Below are positions 37,395-47,112 of a stretch of DNA of 64,000 nt, one piece after another. The position numbers and the translations under genes were made by a program. The stretch lies in the NCBI RefSeq assembly GCF_016888135.1, contig NZ_JACSWB010000113.1, positions 42,049-106,048 of the forward strand. Direction: 5' to 3'. How positions within the stretch are numbered: the first letter of the stretch is position 1; the number at the start of each line of letters is the position of its first letter. This DNA comes from Leptolyngbya sp. CCY15150. GTDB taxonomy: Bacteria > Cyanobacteriota > Cyanobacteriia > RECH01. The notes below the pieces were generated by a model. It saw only the letters and a program-made list of their open reading frames with translations. It searched no databases and was not told where the DNA came from.

Positions 37395-38711
37395 ATGAAA
37401 CTATCAAACTCTGCTTACGTTCGAAACTTTTTGTTGTCAACCCTAATTTTTGTTGGAGTAATAGCCAGCTTTAATTTCATAGTTGACCCCTACGGACTGT
37501 TTCGAATCGTAGATATTGAAGGCTTCAATACGCTGAAGCCAGAATTCAACCGTAACTTGATTCATAGTAAAACAGCAGCTATTCGATATGTAAAACCAGA
37601 ATCTATTATTTTGGGAACCTCTAGGGCTAATCAGGGCTACGATCCCGATCATCCAGGTTGGGGTGATGAAGCCCCGTATCCTCGGTTTAACCTAGGAACG
37701 CCCGCTGCCAATATCTATCGCATGTACCGTCTCGTCCAGCATTCTCAATCCGTTCAACCTCTAAAACAGATTATATTTGCTCTAGATTTTTTCAGCTTTA
37801 ATGCCTATAGAGCCAACGACGGCGGTATTGACAGCTATGTCGATGTTTCTTACGAGGGAAAGCCTCAACCCTTTGCTCATCTGAAAGGGTTGTTTCCAGC
37901 CTTCATCTCCTTTGATGCGATATCGTCTAGTTTCAAAACCATTGGAGATCAAGATCTAGACAAGGTTCAATCGACCTATTTTTTCAATGGATTTCAGTAC
38001 AAAGCAGGCCGAGCTTATCAAAATCGAGTTCATTACCTAAGAGGTTGTGCGCGATTTGTAAAATCAGTGTATTTTCCGCCACCTCGTCGGCTCTATGATT
38101 TTTATGACGCCCAGACCCAGCGAGATAGCTTCGCGCTCTTTCGTGAGCTAGTGTCTATGGCCTACACGAATCAGATTGATCTCAGGTTCGCCATAAATCC
38201 ACCCCATGCCTACTTAATGGAGGTGATTTCTAGAGCAAATATTTGGGATAAATTTGAAGAGTGGAAGCGCGCCTTGGTAGACATCAACGAAGAAGAAGCT
38301 GCACGTCATAACGCTGAGCCTTATCCTATTTGGGACTTCAGTGGCTATAATTCTGTCACAACTCAGGAGATTCCAGATGAGCAGACTCTAGATACTGGTG
38401 ACTTCTACTACCATGAAGCATCCCACTTCAAGGCTTTGGCTGGAGACATGATCTTGGATAGAGTGCTTGACTATCAAGACTCCGAGCGAGAGGTTCCTGA
38501 TGACTTTGGTGTTCGTCTTACCTCTGAATCGATTGAGCAACATCTTGCTCAAATTCGCGCAGATCGAAGATTTTATCGGCGAACTCATGCGGAAGAAGTT
38601 AATGACGTTAAAGAGGTCATTGAAGCGCCGCTGAAGTTGGTGAGACGAGTACAGCGCGGTGCCAGAGAAAACCAAAATACTTTGGAAGAGAGTCTACCGA
38701 CAGAAGACTAA
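37395..38711 (+). CDS. AlgJ/AlgX-like SGNH-type partner of the MBOAT protein
   Basis: 438 residues with an N-terminal TM anchor (about 12-30) and an extracytoplasmic domain. ESIILGTSRANQGYDPDHPG places a nucleophile-like Ser in a GTSR turn, and DTGDFYYHEASHFKALAGDM supplies a D-x-x-H-like element near residue 340, fitting SGNH-type transferases. Direct linkage to MBOAT suggests it passes acetyl groups to the polymer. The C-terminal about 60 residues are charged. This region is more A/T-rich than the neighbours. Assignment rests mainly on context. Confidence 0.75.
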   Translation: MKLSNSAYVRNFLLSTLIFVGVIASFNFIVDPYGLFRIVDIEGFNTLKPEFNRNLIHSKTAAIRYVKPESIILGTSRANQGYDPDHPGWGDEAPYPRFNLGTPAANIYRMYRLVQHSQSVQPLKQIIFALDFFSFNAYRANDGGIDSYVDVSYEGKPQPFAHLKGLFPAFISFDAISSSFKTIGDQDLDKVQSTYFFNGFQYKAGRAYQNRVHYLRGCARFVKSVYFPPPRRLYDFYDAQTQRDSFALFRELVSMAYTNQIDLRFAINPPHAYLMEVISRANIWDKFEEWKRALVDINEEEAARHNAEPYPIWDFSGYNSVTTQEIPDEQTLDTGDFYYHEASHFKALAGDMILDRVLDYQDSEREVPDDFGVRLTSESIEQHLAQIRADRRFYRRTHAEEVNDVKEVIEAPLKLVRRVQRGARENQNTLEESLPTED

Positions 38712-38783
38712 CGTAAAGGTTAAAGACCTACTAGGGTATGTTCTTCCCTTTAGCTCTCTTTACAACCTTGAAACATGAATTAC

Positions 38784-38817
38784 TCTTAGCCCGTCTCCTG
38801 AGGGGGAAGGGCTAAGA
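38784..38817. terminator. Hairpin between convergent genes
   Basis: TCTTAGCCC (38784-38792) and GGGCTAAGA (38809-38817) form a 9-bp stem with a 16-nt loop, between the MBOAT partner and metX. It can serve both strands. Confidence 0.6.
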
Positions 38818-38897
38818 ATAGTAATATTCTCGTTTAGACGTTTATCTAGGATATGGCTCAACCAAACTGGCTGCAGCTATATGTCTAAAAGCTAACG

Positions 38898-40025
38898 CTA
38901 GCTTAGAATAAACTGAATATAGGGTGAAAACAACTCAGGCTCTAGCAGAAATGCATCATGTCCCTTATCAGAGTGAACCGTAATGTATTTAACATTGACT
39001 CCATCGTGTTTAAGTGCTTGAGCGATCGCTGCCTGTTCTTCTGGGTAAAAGCACACATCTGAATCAATGCCAAATACTAAATACTGTTGATGGATGCATG
39101 AGCTAAACAGTCCTTCGGTTGGTGACGGAAAATGTAATCGCTGCCACATGTCCATAATTCTGAGATAACTGTTGGCATCGAAGCGCTCCGCAAATTTTTG
39201 CCCTTGATAATACATGTAGGATTCGATGGGATGGGACAGGTTGTAAAACTTTCCAACCGGTTCCTGCACTGTAATCTCTTGTCGCGCTCGATGTTCCATG
39301 ACATTCAGAGAGATGAATGTTTTGTGGGAAATCATGCGAGCTAAGATAACTCCAGATTTCGGTGGTTCTGCATCATAGTAATCCCCGTTGTTGAAGTTCG
39401 GGTCATTGCGGATAGCCAGAATTTGTTCAAAATTGTGGACTCGATGCAGTGGCGTTGTTTCCAACCCTGTGGCAATAGGAATCACGGTTCTCACCCGTTG
39501 GGGGCAGCGTGTCGCCAGCAATAGAGCCAACATACCGCCAAGGGAGCCTCCAATGACACCATGAAGACAATCTATTCCCAGGTAATCTAGCAAATGCAGT
39601 TGGCTCCGCACCACATCCCATGCGCTCACTTGAGGAAATTTACTGCCATAGGGTCTACCTGTTCTAGGATTCACAGACCGAGGCCCTGTAGAACCATAGC
39701 AACTGCCCAGGTAATTTGCACAAATGATGAAATAGTGGTCAGTGTCTAAAGCCTTCCCAGAGCCGATGAAGTCATCCCACCATCCCAACACGCAGTCATC
39801 TGTCCATAATGGCTGTATTCCTGGAACAGAAACATTGGTACCAGCAGCATGTTGACTGCCTGTGAGTGCATGGAAGACCAAGATAGCATTACTTGCATCA
39901 GCATTGAGCGTTCCATAGGTTTCATAGGCTAAGGTAACAGATTCCAATCCTTCACCAGACTCTAGTTGAAAGGGATTTTCGGCTGTCAACTGAAAAAATT
40001 GAGTTTTAACTGGACCAATACTCAT
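38898..40025 (-). CDS. metX: Homoserine O-acetyltransferase
   Basis: Alpha/beta-hydrolase fold enzyme making O-acetyl-L-homoserine for methionine synthesis. 375 residues, standard length. LVFHALTGSQHA forms the oxyanion side, nucleophile Ser161 lies in GVIGGSLGGMLAL, the acid is in LVFGIDSDVCFYP and the catalytic His in SDKGHDAFLL. MetX enzymes of this type can use acetyl- or succinyl-CoA. It lies downstream of metY on the same strand, separated by 282 bp that contain a repeat insertion. Confidence 0.94.
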   Translation of the reverse strand: MSIGPVKTQFFQLTAENPFQLESGEGLESVTLAYETYGTLNADASNAILVFHALTGSQHAAGTNVSVPGIQPLWTDDCVLGWWDDFIGSGKALDTDHYFIICANYLGSCYGSTGPRSVNPRTGRPYGSKFPQVSAWDVVRSQLHLLDYLGIDCLHGVIGGSLGGMLALLLATRCPQRVRTVIPIATGLETTPLHRVHNFEQILAIRNDPNFNNGDYYDAEPPKSGVILARMISHKTFISLNVMEHRARQEITVQEPVGKFYNLSHPIESYMYYQGQKFAERFDANSYLRIMDMWQRLHFPSPTEGLFSSCIHQQYLVFGIDSDVCFYPEEQAAIAQALKHDGVNVKYITVHSDKGHDAFLLEPELFSPYIQFILS

Positions 40026-40158
40026 GGCAAATGGAAAAGCTATGCAGATGGGTAAGCTGGATCGTGAAAGGCGATCGGGGATCAGATGGATATGACTAGG
40101 GAGCGATCGCTTAGATGAGTGAACCTAAAGAGGCAAATCGTAGTACAAGTTAATCATC

Positions 40159-40248
40159 GGCGTTGCTGAATAGCGGTATGACTCCGCAACTTTTGCAGCA
40201 GGTTTCAGTCTTCCTAGCTCCAGGTTCATATCCTGATTCAGCAACACC
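40159..40248. mobile_element. MITE-like element, family 1, short copy D between metY and metX
   Basis: Inverted ends GGCGTTGCTGAAT (40159-40171) and ATTCAGCAACACC (40236-40248) match at 12 of 13 positions. Only 90 bp, with an interior unlike copies A and C. No target duplication is evident. It lies in the metY-metX spacer. Confidence 0.75.
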
Positions 40249-40307
40249 CACGTCAACCATCCAGCGATCGCCCCTTCCTCTCAATCGTCTAATCGATATC
40301 CTTCAGT

Positions 40308-41600
40308 CTATGTTGTAGCGTGTTTTAGCGCTTGTTGCAGATCCATCATGATATCCTCAACATCTTCAATCCCAATGGCTAAGCGCACCAACTCTGGCGC
40401 AATTCCGGCAGACAGTTGATCCTCAGGGGATAATTGGGAGTGGGTGGTGGTAGCAGGATGAATGGCTAGGCTTTTAGCGTCACCAACATTTGCCAAGTGA
40501 GAAAACAGATTCAGATGTTCAATAAAGCGCTTCCCAGCTTCCGCACCGCCCGTGATACCAAAGACAACCATCGCCCCAAAGCCCTTCTTTAGATAGCGTT
40601 GAGCCACAGGATAGGTTGCATCCGTCTCCAGACCAGGATAGCGCACCCATTCGACTGCCGGATGCTTCGCCAGGGCTTGAGCCACCTTAAGAGCATTTTC
40701 ACAATGGCGCTGCATCCGCAAATGCAAGGTTTCAATGCCTTGAAGAAATAGCCAGGCATTATCAGGAGCGATGCAAGCTCCAAGGTTGCGCAGGGGCACC
40801 AAGCGTATCCGCAGAATGAAGGCTAGGGGAGAGAGATCGCCTAGATCATGGGCATAGCGCAAGCCGTGGTAGCTAGAATCCGGTTCACTCATCAGCGGGA
40901 ATTTGCCCGATGTCCAGTCAAATTTTCCTGAATCCACCACAATACCGCCAATGCCGGTGCCATGTCCACCTAGCCACTTGGTGAGGGAATGTACTACGAT
41001 GTCTGCACCATGTTCAATGGGACGCAGGAGATAAGGTGTCGTAAACGTACTATCCACAATCAGCGGCAGACCTTGCTCGTGAGCGATCGCAGCGATCGCG
41101 TCTAGATCGCAGACCTCCAGACCAGGATTACTCACCGTTTCGCAAAAGACGAGCTTGGTTTGCTCCGTAATCGCTCCACGGAAATTTTCCAGATCACGGG
41201 GATCAACAAAATGTACCTGAATGCCAAACTGCGGCAGGATGTCTTTGAACATCGTGTAGGTGCCGCCGTAGAGATTGCTGGACGATACCAGGTGATCACC
41301 AGCTTGGCAAAGGTTGATAATGCTATAGAAAATGGCGCTGGTGCCCGAGGCCAGGGCTAGGGCCGCCACACCACCCTCCATCGCCGCCACGCGTTTTTCG
41401 AGAATGTCTTGGGTGGGGTTACCGAGGCGGGTGTATATGTTGCCCAATTCCTTTAAGCCAAACAGATTGGCCGCATGTTCCGTATCCCGAAACGTGTAGG
41501 AACTGGTGCGGTAAATGGGGACTGCCCGCGATAATGTCGTGGGATCTGGCTCTTGACCAGCGTGCAGACATTGGGTTCCAAGTCCATAGGTTGTGTTCAT
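40308..41600 (-). CDS. metY: O-acetylhomoserine sulfhydrylase
   Basis: PLP enzyme of the Cys/Met metabolism family that makes homocysteine from O-acetylhomoserine and sulfide. Starts MNTTYGLGTQCLHAGQEPD. The PLP Lys lies in VHSLTKWLGGHGTGIGG (about residue 208), and NIYTRLGNPTQDILEKR is typical. A GGAG seven bases before the ATG at 41600 supports this start; another ATG directly precedes it and a TTG lies further upstream. With metX it gives direct sulfhydrylation from homoserine. No SAM riboswitch was recognised upstream. Confidence 0.94.
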   Translation of the reverse strand: MNTTYGLGTQCLHAGQEPDPTTLSRAVPIYRTSSYTFRDTEHAANLFGLKELGNIYTRLGNPTQDILEKRVAAMEGGVAALALASGTSAIFYSIINLCQAGDHLVSSSNLYGGTYTMFKDILPQFGIQVHFVDPRDLENFRGAITEQTKLVFCETVSNPGLEVCDLDAIAAIAHEQGLPLIVDSTFTTPYLLRPIEHGADIVVHSLTKWLGGHGTGIGGIVVDSGKFDWTSGKFPLMSEPDSSYHGLRYAHDLGDLSPLAFILRIRLVPLRNLGACIAPDNAWLFLQGIETLHLRMQRHCENALKVAQALAKHPAVEWVRYPGLETDATYPVAQRYLKKGFGAMVVFGITGGAEAGKRFIEHLNLFSHLANVGDAKSLAIHPATTTHSQLSPEDQLSAGIAPELVRLAIGIEDVEDIMMDLQQALKHATT

Positions 41601-41940
41601 CATCTTGCTCCGCAACAAACAAATAGCTTGGAAATTCTATCTCATGATTAGCCCAAACCTGAAACCTTACGGATTGTTCTTAGGTCTTAACAGAGTGCAG
41701 CCATCAAAGCCCATGCACAGAGTCTTGAGAGACACCAGAGATGTAACGATTTAGCAAGATAGCCTAGATTGGCTTTTTTCCTATCTTTTCCAAGCAGTAG
41801 TTCTTTAACTTTATGCCGTTGAGCAGATAATGTCGTTGGATAGCTGATCATGTTGCTGGCCATGCTTGAGGAACCTTCACTAGTCTACCGTTGCCATTGA
41901 GCGCTACCGAATGGATGAGGTCAATAGGTATGATGGGACA
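41601..41940. other. Intergenic stretch upstream of metY
   Basis: 340 bp lying between the metY start and the stop of the GPH symporter gene. It should hold the metY promoter. I looked for SAM-type riboswitch hallmarks on the minus strand and saw none. Confidence 0.5.
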
Positions 41941-43383
41941 TCATTCATCTGTAACATCATGGATAGACGAGCTAGACTGAATGCGGCGATCGCTTAGTTG
42001 GATCAGGATGCGATCGTGGACAGGTTTACTGATGGGATAGAAGACCACCAACACCAGACCGCCGATCAGCACAACACTGGGGATCGGCCCCACTAACCAG
42101 CGAATGGCGTTCAGGGCCGTATCGGGCTGGAGCGCCGACTGGGAGCCCGTTGTTGACACAAAACCTGCCCAATCTAGGGTCTTGCCGACCAAAAAGAGAG
42201 CGATCGCCACGGCAATTTTCTGAAGCTGTACCACAAAGCCGTAGAAGACACCCTCCCGCCGCTGGCCGGTATTGAGTTCATCTAAATCCACCACATCAGG
42301 CAGCATCGACCAAGGTACGATATAAGCGGTAGCCAGGCCAAATCCAGCTAAAATACCGAGTCCATACATGCCAGCAACCTGTCCTGGCTGGAGCATAAAT
42401 AAACCACCTTGAGCGATAAGCGTCAGGGGAATACCCATGAGGTAGATAGCCTGTTTTCCAATGCGTTGCCCCAGCCAACCCCAGAGGCTCATCGCCAGAA
42501 ATGCGGTGCCCTGCACTGCCAGCGCCATCTGGGTAAAATGAACCTCGGAGAGACCCATGTAGTTGACCACAAAGTAAGGCAAAATGGCAGCAGTAACCTG
42601 TACGCCTAGCCAAGAACAAAGGTAAATACCCACCACAAACCAAAATGGCCCCGTTCGCAACGCACTCCAAACATTAGGGAGCAGAGCTAAGCGAGGCGGT
42701 GCCTGCACTGGCGTACGCACCTGCTGCATCCACTGAAAGCGCGATCGCGTTCCCCAAATGCAAACGTAAACAGCAAGGCAGGCGATCGCCCCGCAGATGC
42801 CGCCCAATAAGGCATAGCGGAGGAAAATATTGGGCACTGCCCCTAAGATAAGCTGGGCTAAGACTAGAGCAAAAATGCTGCTGCCAATACTGAAAGCGGC
42901 TTTGAAGCTAATCAGATGGGTGCGTTCATGGTAGGTCTGAGTTAACTCTGCTCCCAGGGTGGAAAAGGGTATCACCACCATGGTGTAGGCCGTGTAGAAT
43001 ACCATCGCGATCGCGATATAGTAGCCGAACAGCCAGCCTTGGTTAGGTAGGGGTGGCACTAACCAAAACAGAAAAAAGCTAATCCCCAAGGGTAAGGATC
43101 CCGCCAGCATCCAGGGATAGCGCTTGCCCCAGGGTGACTGGGTGCGATCGCTCAAGTAGCCCACCACTGGGTCTAGTACTGCATCCCAGACGTTAGCCAC
43201 GAGCAAGACACTACCTGCCAAAGCAGGATTTAGACCCGCTACATTCGTTAAAAAGAATAGAACAAAAAACGTTAAAATACTGCCGGGCACTTCACTCGAC
43301 AGTTCGCCGGTACCATAAGCCAGCTTAGTTTTGAGGTTCAGGGCAACAGGAGACAGGGTCGGCGGCAAGGACGATGGCGTCAT
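41941..43383 (-). CDS. MFS transporter, GPH (glycoside-pentoside-hexuronide:cation) type
   Basis: 480 residues, twelve TM helices. KLAYGTGELSSEVPGSILTFFVLFFLTNV and VWDAVLDPVVGYLSDRTQSPWGKRYPWMLAG are the MelB-family hallmarks (cation-binding Asp pair, then the RxxWGRR-like loop). A second conserved loop has LPDVVDLDELNTGQRREGVFYG. It probably imports a sugar or glycoside with H+ or Na+. The substrate is not predictable from context (met genes and a coiled-coil protein adjoin). Confidence 0.88.
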   Translation of the reverse strand: MTPSSLPPTLSPVALNLKTKLAYGTGELSSEVPGSILTFFVLFFLTNVAGLNPALAGSVLLVANVWDAVLDPVVGYLSDRTQSPWGKRYPWMLAGSLPLGISFFLFWLVPPLPNQGWLFGYYIAIAMVFYTAYTMVVIPFSTLGAELTQTYHERTHLISFKAAFSIGSSIFALVLAQLILGAVPNIFLRYALLGGICGAIACLAVYVCIWGTRSRFQWMQQVRTPVQAPPRLALLPNVWSALRTGPFWFVVGIYLCSWLGVQVTAAILPYFVVNYMGLSEVHFTQMALAVQGTAFLAMSLWGWLGQRIGKQAIYLMGIPLTLIAQGGLFMLQPGQVAGMYGLGILAGFGLATAYIVPWSMLPDVVDLDELNTGQRREGVFYGFVVQLQKIAVAIALFLVGKTLDWAGFVSTTGSQSALQPDTALNAIRWLVGPIPSVVLIGGLVLVVFYPISKPVHDRILIQLSDRRIQSSSSIHDVTDE

Positions 43384-43450
43384 AGATTTCGCTCAACAAG
43401 GGTAAAGCACTTGGGAACTCAATAGACAACCTGTCTCCCTCTGCCGTCCT

Positions 43451-43912
43451 TTATCCATCCGACCGAGGCTGAGACAAGTCTAGAAAATCATAGAGGATTT
43501 CATCGGGTTCGTCGTCATAATCATCGTCGTCGTCAGCATCAGCGATCGCTGACGTCATGCCAGGGTCTCGGGGCAGTTCTGGACTCCAGCCCGACGCTGC
43601 CCAGCGCAGGATGGATTGTTCGAGCCGAGTCAGGCGATCGCGCAATACGGCTATCTCGATGGGCAGGTGGCGATCGCTCTCCAATGTGTCGAGGCGATCC
43701 CGTAGCTCCTGAAGCTCTTGTCCAACCTGAGGGGCAGCCGCCGGAGCTGCCGTTTGTCGCAGTCGATGGGCGATCGCCTCTCCATAGGAGCAATCGAGCC
43801 GTTGGGCAAGGGCTTCAATCTCCTCTGCCCAATCTGCCGCAACCACCACCTGAATCGCATCACCTGGCTGCAATCGTCCCATGTCAAGCCTCATGTTGAT
43901 TGACTTGATCAT
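43451..43912 (-). CDS. Coiled-coil protein with acidic tail, unknown function
   Basis: 153 residues. N-terminal segment AIQVVVAADWAEEIEALAQRLDCSYGEAIAHRL looks like a helical or RHH-like start. A predicted coiled coil follows (about 65-105, VGQELQELRDRLDTLESDR), and then an Asp/Glu run (DADDDDDYDDEPDE). Met7 is an alternative start. No known family recognised. It diverges from dapL with 62 bp between starts, so the two promoters overlap. Confidence 0.6.
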   Translation of the reverse strand: MIKSINMRLDMGRLQPGDAIQVVVAADWAEEIEALAQRLDCSYGEAIAHRLRQTAAPAAAPQVGQELQELRDRLDTLESDRHLPIEIAVLRDRLTRLEQSILRWAASGWSPELPRDPGMTSAIADADDDDDYDDEPDEILYDFLDLSQPRSDG

Positions 43913-43974
43913 AACAGTGACGTGATCACAACAGTTGGCGGTAAGCTAGGTGAGGGCGTTCATAGCGATTCAAC

Positions 43975-45210
43975 ATGGCAACGATTAATAACCATTACCT
44001 CAAACTTAAAGCTGGCTACCTATTTCCTGAAATTGCACGCCGGGTGAATGCGTTTGCAGCAGCCAATCCGGATGCCGCGATCATTAAGCTAGGCATTGGG
44101 GATGTTACGGAACCCCTGCCCGAAGCCTGTCGCACGGCCATGATCCAAGCCGTTCATGACATGGGCGATCGCTCCACCTTCCACGGCTATGGCCCCGAGC
44201 AAGGCTACCTATGGCTGCGGGAAAAGATTGCCGCTCAAGATTTTCAAGCCCGCGGCTGCGATATTGATGCTTCAGAAATTTTCATCTCCGATGGCTCCAA
44301 GTGCGACTGCGGCAACATTCTGGATATTCTGGGCAGCGACAACACTATTGCCGTCACCGATCCCGTTTATCCCGTCTATGTAGACACGAACGTGATGGCG
44401 GGACATACTGGCCCATCTAACGATCAGGGTGAATATGACGGACTCGTCTATCTGCCGATTTCCGCAGACAATAACTTCACGGCTGAGATTCCAGAACAAG
44501 CGGTGGATCTGATCTACCTCTGTTTTCCCAACAATCCCACCGGAGCCGTGGCCAGCCGCGAGCATCTGCAGGCCTGGGTAAACTATGCCAATGCCCACGG
44601 CTCAATCCTGCTCTTTGATGCCGCCTACGAAGCCTTCATCACCGATCCCACCATTCCCCACTCCATCTACGAACTGGAGGGCGCTCGCACCTGTGCCATC
44701 GAATTTCGCTCCTTCTCCAAAAATGCCGGGTTCACCGGCACCCGTTGCGCGCTGACCGTGGTGCCCAAAACCTTGAAGGGCAAGGCCGCGGATGGCTCCG
44801 AGGTGGATCTCCATTCCCTATGGAATCGTCGCCAATCCACGAAGTTCAACGGCGTATCCTACATTGTGCAGCGAGGGGCGGAAGCCGTCTATTCTGAAGC
44901 CGGTCAAAGTCAGATTCAGGCCTTGATCAGCTTCTACATGGAAAACGCCACGATCATTCGCGACCAGCTCACCCAAGCCGGTCTGAGTGTCTATGGCGGC
45001 GTTAATGCGCCCTATGTATGGGTGAAAACACCCCATGGTTTAACCAGCTGGGACTTTTTCGATAAACTGCTGAGCCAATGCCACGTAGTGGGCACCCCCG
45101 GTTCCGGCTTTGGGGCTGCTGGGGAAGGCTATTTCCGGATCTCGGCGTTCAACAGTCGTGACAATGTCAACGAAGCGATGGCGCGCATCACCGCGACCTT
45201 CCAAGGATAA
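43975..45210 (+). CDS. dapL: LL-diaminopimelate aminotransferase
   Basis: PLP class-I aminotransferase that converts tetrahydrodipicolinate directly to LL-diaminopimelate, the lysine/peptidoglycan route of cyanobacteria and plants. 411 residues, full length. [42 protein letters not shown] and the PLP-Lys segment [14 protein letters not shown] are diagnostic. A GC-rich hairpin follows the stop. Confidence 0.96.
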   Translation: MATINNHYLKLKAGYLFPEIARRVNAFAAANPDAAIIKLGIGDVTEPLPEACRTAMIQAVHDMGDRSTFHGYGPEQGYLWLREKIAAQDFQARGCDIDASEIFISDGSKCDCGNILDILGSDNTIAVTDPVYPVYVDTNVMAGHTGPSNDQGEYDGLVYLPISADNNFTAEIPEQAVDLIYLCFPNNPTGAVASREHLQAWVNYANAHGSILLFDAAYEAFITDPTIPHSIYELEGARTCAIEFRSFSKNAGFTGTRCALTVVPKTLKGKAADGSEVDLHSLWNRRQSTKFNGVSYIVQRGAEAVYSEAGQSQIQALISFYMENATIIRDQLTQAGLSVYGGVNAPYVWVKTPHGLTSWDFFDKLLSQCHVVGTPGSGFGAAGEGYFRISAFNSRDNVNEAMARITATFQG

Positions 45211-45236
45211 ACTCGTGACCCAACCATGACCTCTCA

Positions 45237-45259
45237 ATCCCCCCTTGAACCGGGGGGAT
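45237..45259 (+). terminator. Hairpin after dapL
   Basis: ATCCCCCC, loop TTGAACC, GGGGGGAT: an 8-bp perfect stem, 27 bp after the stop. Similar C-run/G-run palindromes are dispersed in cyanobacteria, so it may also be a repeat remnant. Confidence 0.6.
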
Positions 45260-45392
45260 CGGAGCTGTTGATATCGATTCCACCCTAAGCCGTGATCAGT
45301 GGGAGGATGTAACGATTGGCAACGATATGGCAAACAGTCTTTAAGCTAAGGGAGTATACCTTCCCCCCATCGTTGTCCCAGAGGTAACATTT

Positions 45393-46730
45393 ATGCAACG
45401 TTTGCTCATGCATAGTCCCATTGCTGTAGCATCTCTGTGGATTGTGGCTTATCTACTGATTTCCCTAATGCCATTAGGGGTGCTACTGCTGTATCCGGCT
45501 CCACCGGGACGAGGCTTTTGGCTAGAATTTTCTGTAGCTCTGGGCTTCATTGGGCTAGCCATGATGGTGCTTCAGTTTGTCCTCACGGCCCGGGTCAACC
45601 GTATTGAGTCTTCCTACGGACTCGACCTTTTGCTCCAGTTTCACCGCTATACGTCCTTGGCGGCATTTTTGATGGTGCTCGTGCATCCGATCATATTGTT
45701 TATCAACGATCCAACAACCTTGGAGCTGCTCAACTTTCCTGAAGCTCCTTGGCGGGCACGGATGGCCGTCATTGCGATTCTAGCTTTTCTGATCATGGTC
45801 GTGACGACCATCTGGCGGCAGCCCCTCAAGATTCCCTATGAACCCTGGCGGGCTCTCCACAGTGTTTTAGCCTTGGTGGCGGTGGGGTTTGGATTTGGCC
45901 ATGCTCTGGGCGTGGGATACTACATGAGTTTCTTCTGGAAGGTGGTGCTGTGGTCGTCTCTGATTCTGGTGGCTCTATGGCTGATTCTTTATGTGCGCCT
46001 AGTGAAGCCATGGCTGATGATAAAGCGCCCCTACCGGGTGGAAGCGGTGGAACCCCAGCGCGGTGATGTTTGGACGTTGGTGCTGCGACCCGTGGGCCAT
46101 GAAGGGTTTTCCTTTCAGCCTGGGCAGTTTGCTTGGCTCACCCTGGGTATTCACCCCATTGGTATGAGAGAGCATCCGTTTTCCATGTCGTCAAGTGGCG
46201 ATCGCCCCGATCGGCTTGAGTTTGGCATCAAAGCTCTAGGCGACTTTACCCGCAGCATTCAAACGATTAAACCAGGTACCAAAGCCTATCTCGACGGCCC
46301 CTACGGTGTTTTTACCACCGAGCGATATTGGGACAGCGCAGGTTTTATCCTCATTGCCGGAGGGATTGGCATCACGCCCATGTATAGTATGCTCCTCACA
46401 GCGGCTGAACGCCAAGACGATCGCCCCTTCCTGTTAATGTATTCAGCATCGTCCTGGGAAGACTTTACCTACCGCGAGGGGTTAGAAGCTCTGAAAGATA
46501 GTATTGACCTTACTATCGTCTATGTGCCCCGTCATGGCCATGAGGGTTGGGATGGAGAAACGGGGTATATCAATCAAGATCTGCTGGCGCGATATATTCC
46601 TCTGCATCGGGGTAGCCGCCAATACTTAATCTGCGCTGCTCCGGTGATGATGGATGCTGTTGAAACAGCTCTGTTTGATCTAGAGGTACCCATAACCCAT
46701 GTCCACATGGAGCATTTTAATTTGGCCTAA
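45393..46730 (+). CDS. Ferric reductase/NADPH-oxidase-like flavocytochrome
   Basis: 445 residues: a membrane part of about six TM helices followed by a ferredoxin-reductase-type module. Two His pairs spaced by 14 (His84/His98 and His156/His170) fit bis-heme ligation as in FRE/NOX proteins. The FAD-binding region has REHPFSMSSSGDR and the NAD(P) site has LIAGGIGITPMYSM. It would move electrons from cytosolic NAD(P)H across the membrane to Fe(III) or O2. No iron-uptake genes are adjacent. Confidence 0.9.
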   Translation: MQRLLMHSPIAVASLWIVAYLLISLMPLGVLLLYPAPPGRGFWLEFSVALGFIGLAMMVLQFVLTARVNRIESSYGLDLLLQFHRYTSLAAFLMVLVHPIILFINDPTTLELLNFPEAPWRARMAVIAILAFLIMVVTTIWRQPLKIPYEPWRALHSVLALVAVGFGFGHALGVGYYMSFFWKVVLWSSLILVALWLILYVRLVKPWLMIKRPYRVEAVEPQRGDVWTLVLRPVGHEGFSFQPGQFAWLTLGIHPIGMREHPFSMSSSGDRPDRLEFGIKALGDFTRSIQTIKPGTKAYLDGPYGVFTTERYWDSAGFILIAGGIGITPMYSMLLTAAERQDDRPFLLMYSASSWEDFTYREGLEALKDSIDLTIVYVPRHGHEGWDGETGYINQDLLARYIPLHRGSRQYLICAAPVMMDAVETALFDLEVPITHVHMEHFNLA

Positions 46731-46782
46731 GTCATGGGACGTTCCAACACTCTTTTAGTTTTACTCAACCTTGGTTTAACCC

Positions 46783-46986
46783 ATGCGCTACAACATCATG
46801 CTGCAAATCGTTGTCAGCACAACCCTAATTCTGGTTGGAGCCGGCACCTTTTTTGCCTGGCTGCAAAATCGCCCCCAGATGGACAGGCTAGAGGGGCATG
46901 ATCGTGAAAACACAACCATTGGAGATGAACTTGTCGGCAGCCAGATCCCGTCCAACCCCGTGGAGATGACAACAGCCATACCTTAA
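46783..46986 (+). CDS. Small single-TM protein, unknown
   Basis: 67 residues with one N-terminal TM helix (about 6-25, LQIVVSTTLILVGAGTFFAW) and a polar tail. It lies 52 bp after the flavocytochrome gene on the same strand and could be a small subunit or an unrelated peptide. Coding status rests on the clean TM and position only. Confidence 0.45.
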   Translation: MRYNIMLQIVVSTTLILVGAGTFFAWLQNRPQMDRLEGHDRENTTIGDELVGSQIPSNPVEMTTAIP

Positions 46987-47112
46987 AGGCCCACCCCTAG
47001 GGACGTTACAGAACTTATCGCAATAGCGATCGCTTTCTTAAGACCATGGGGCTTCCTCCATTCCCCCCCGATAATCCGTGGTAGACCTATTCTCACCCAC
47101 GGACAGCAGACC

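Noticed and set aside
41601..41940. SAM riboswitch before metY
   Set aside because: No SAM-I type core or terminator/antiterminator pair could be recognised.
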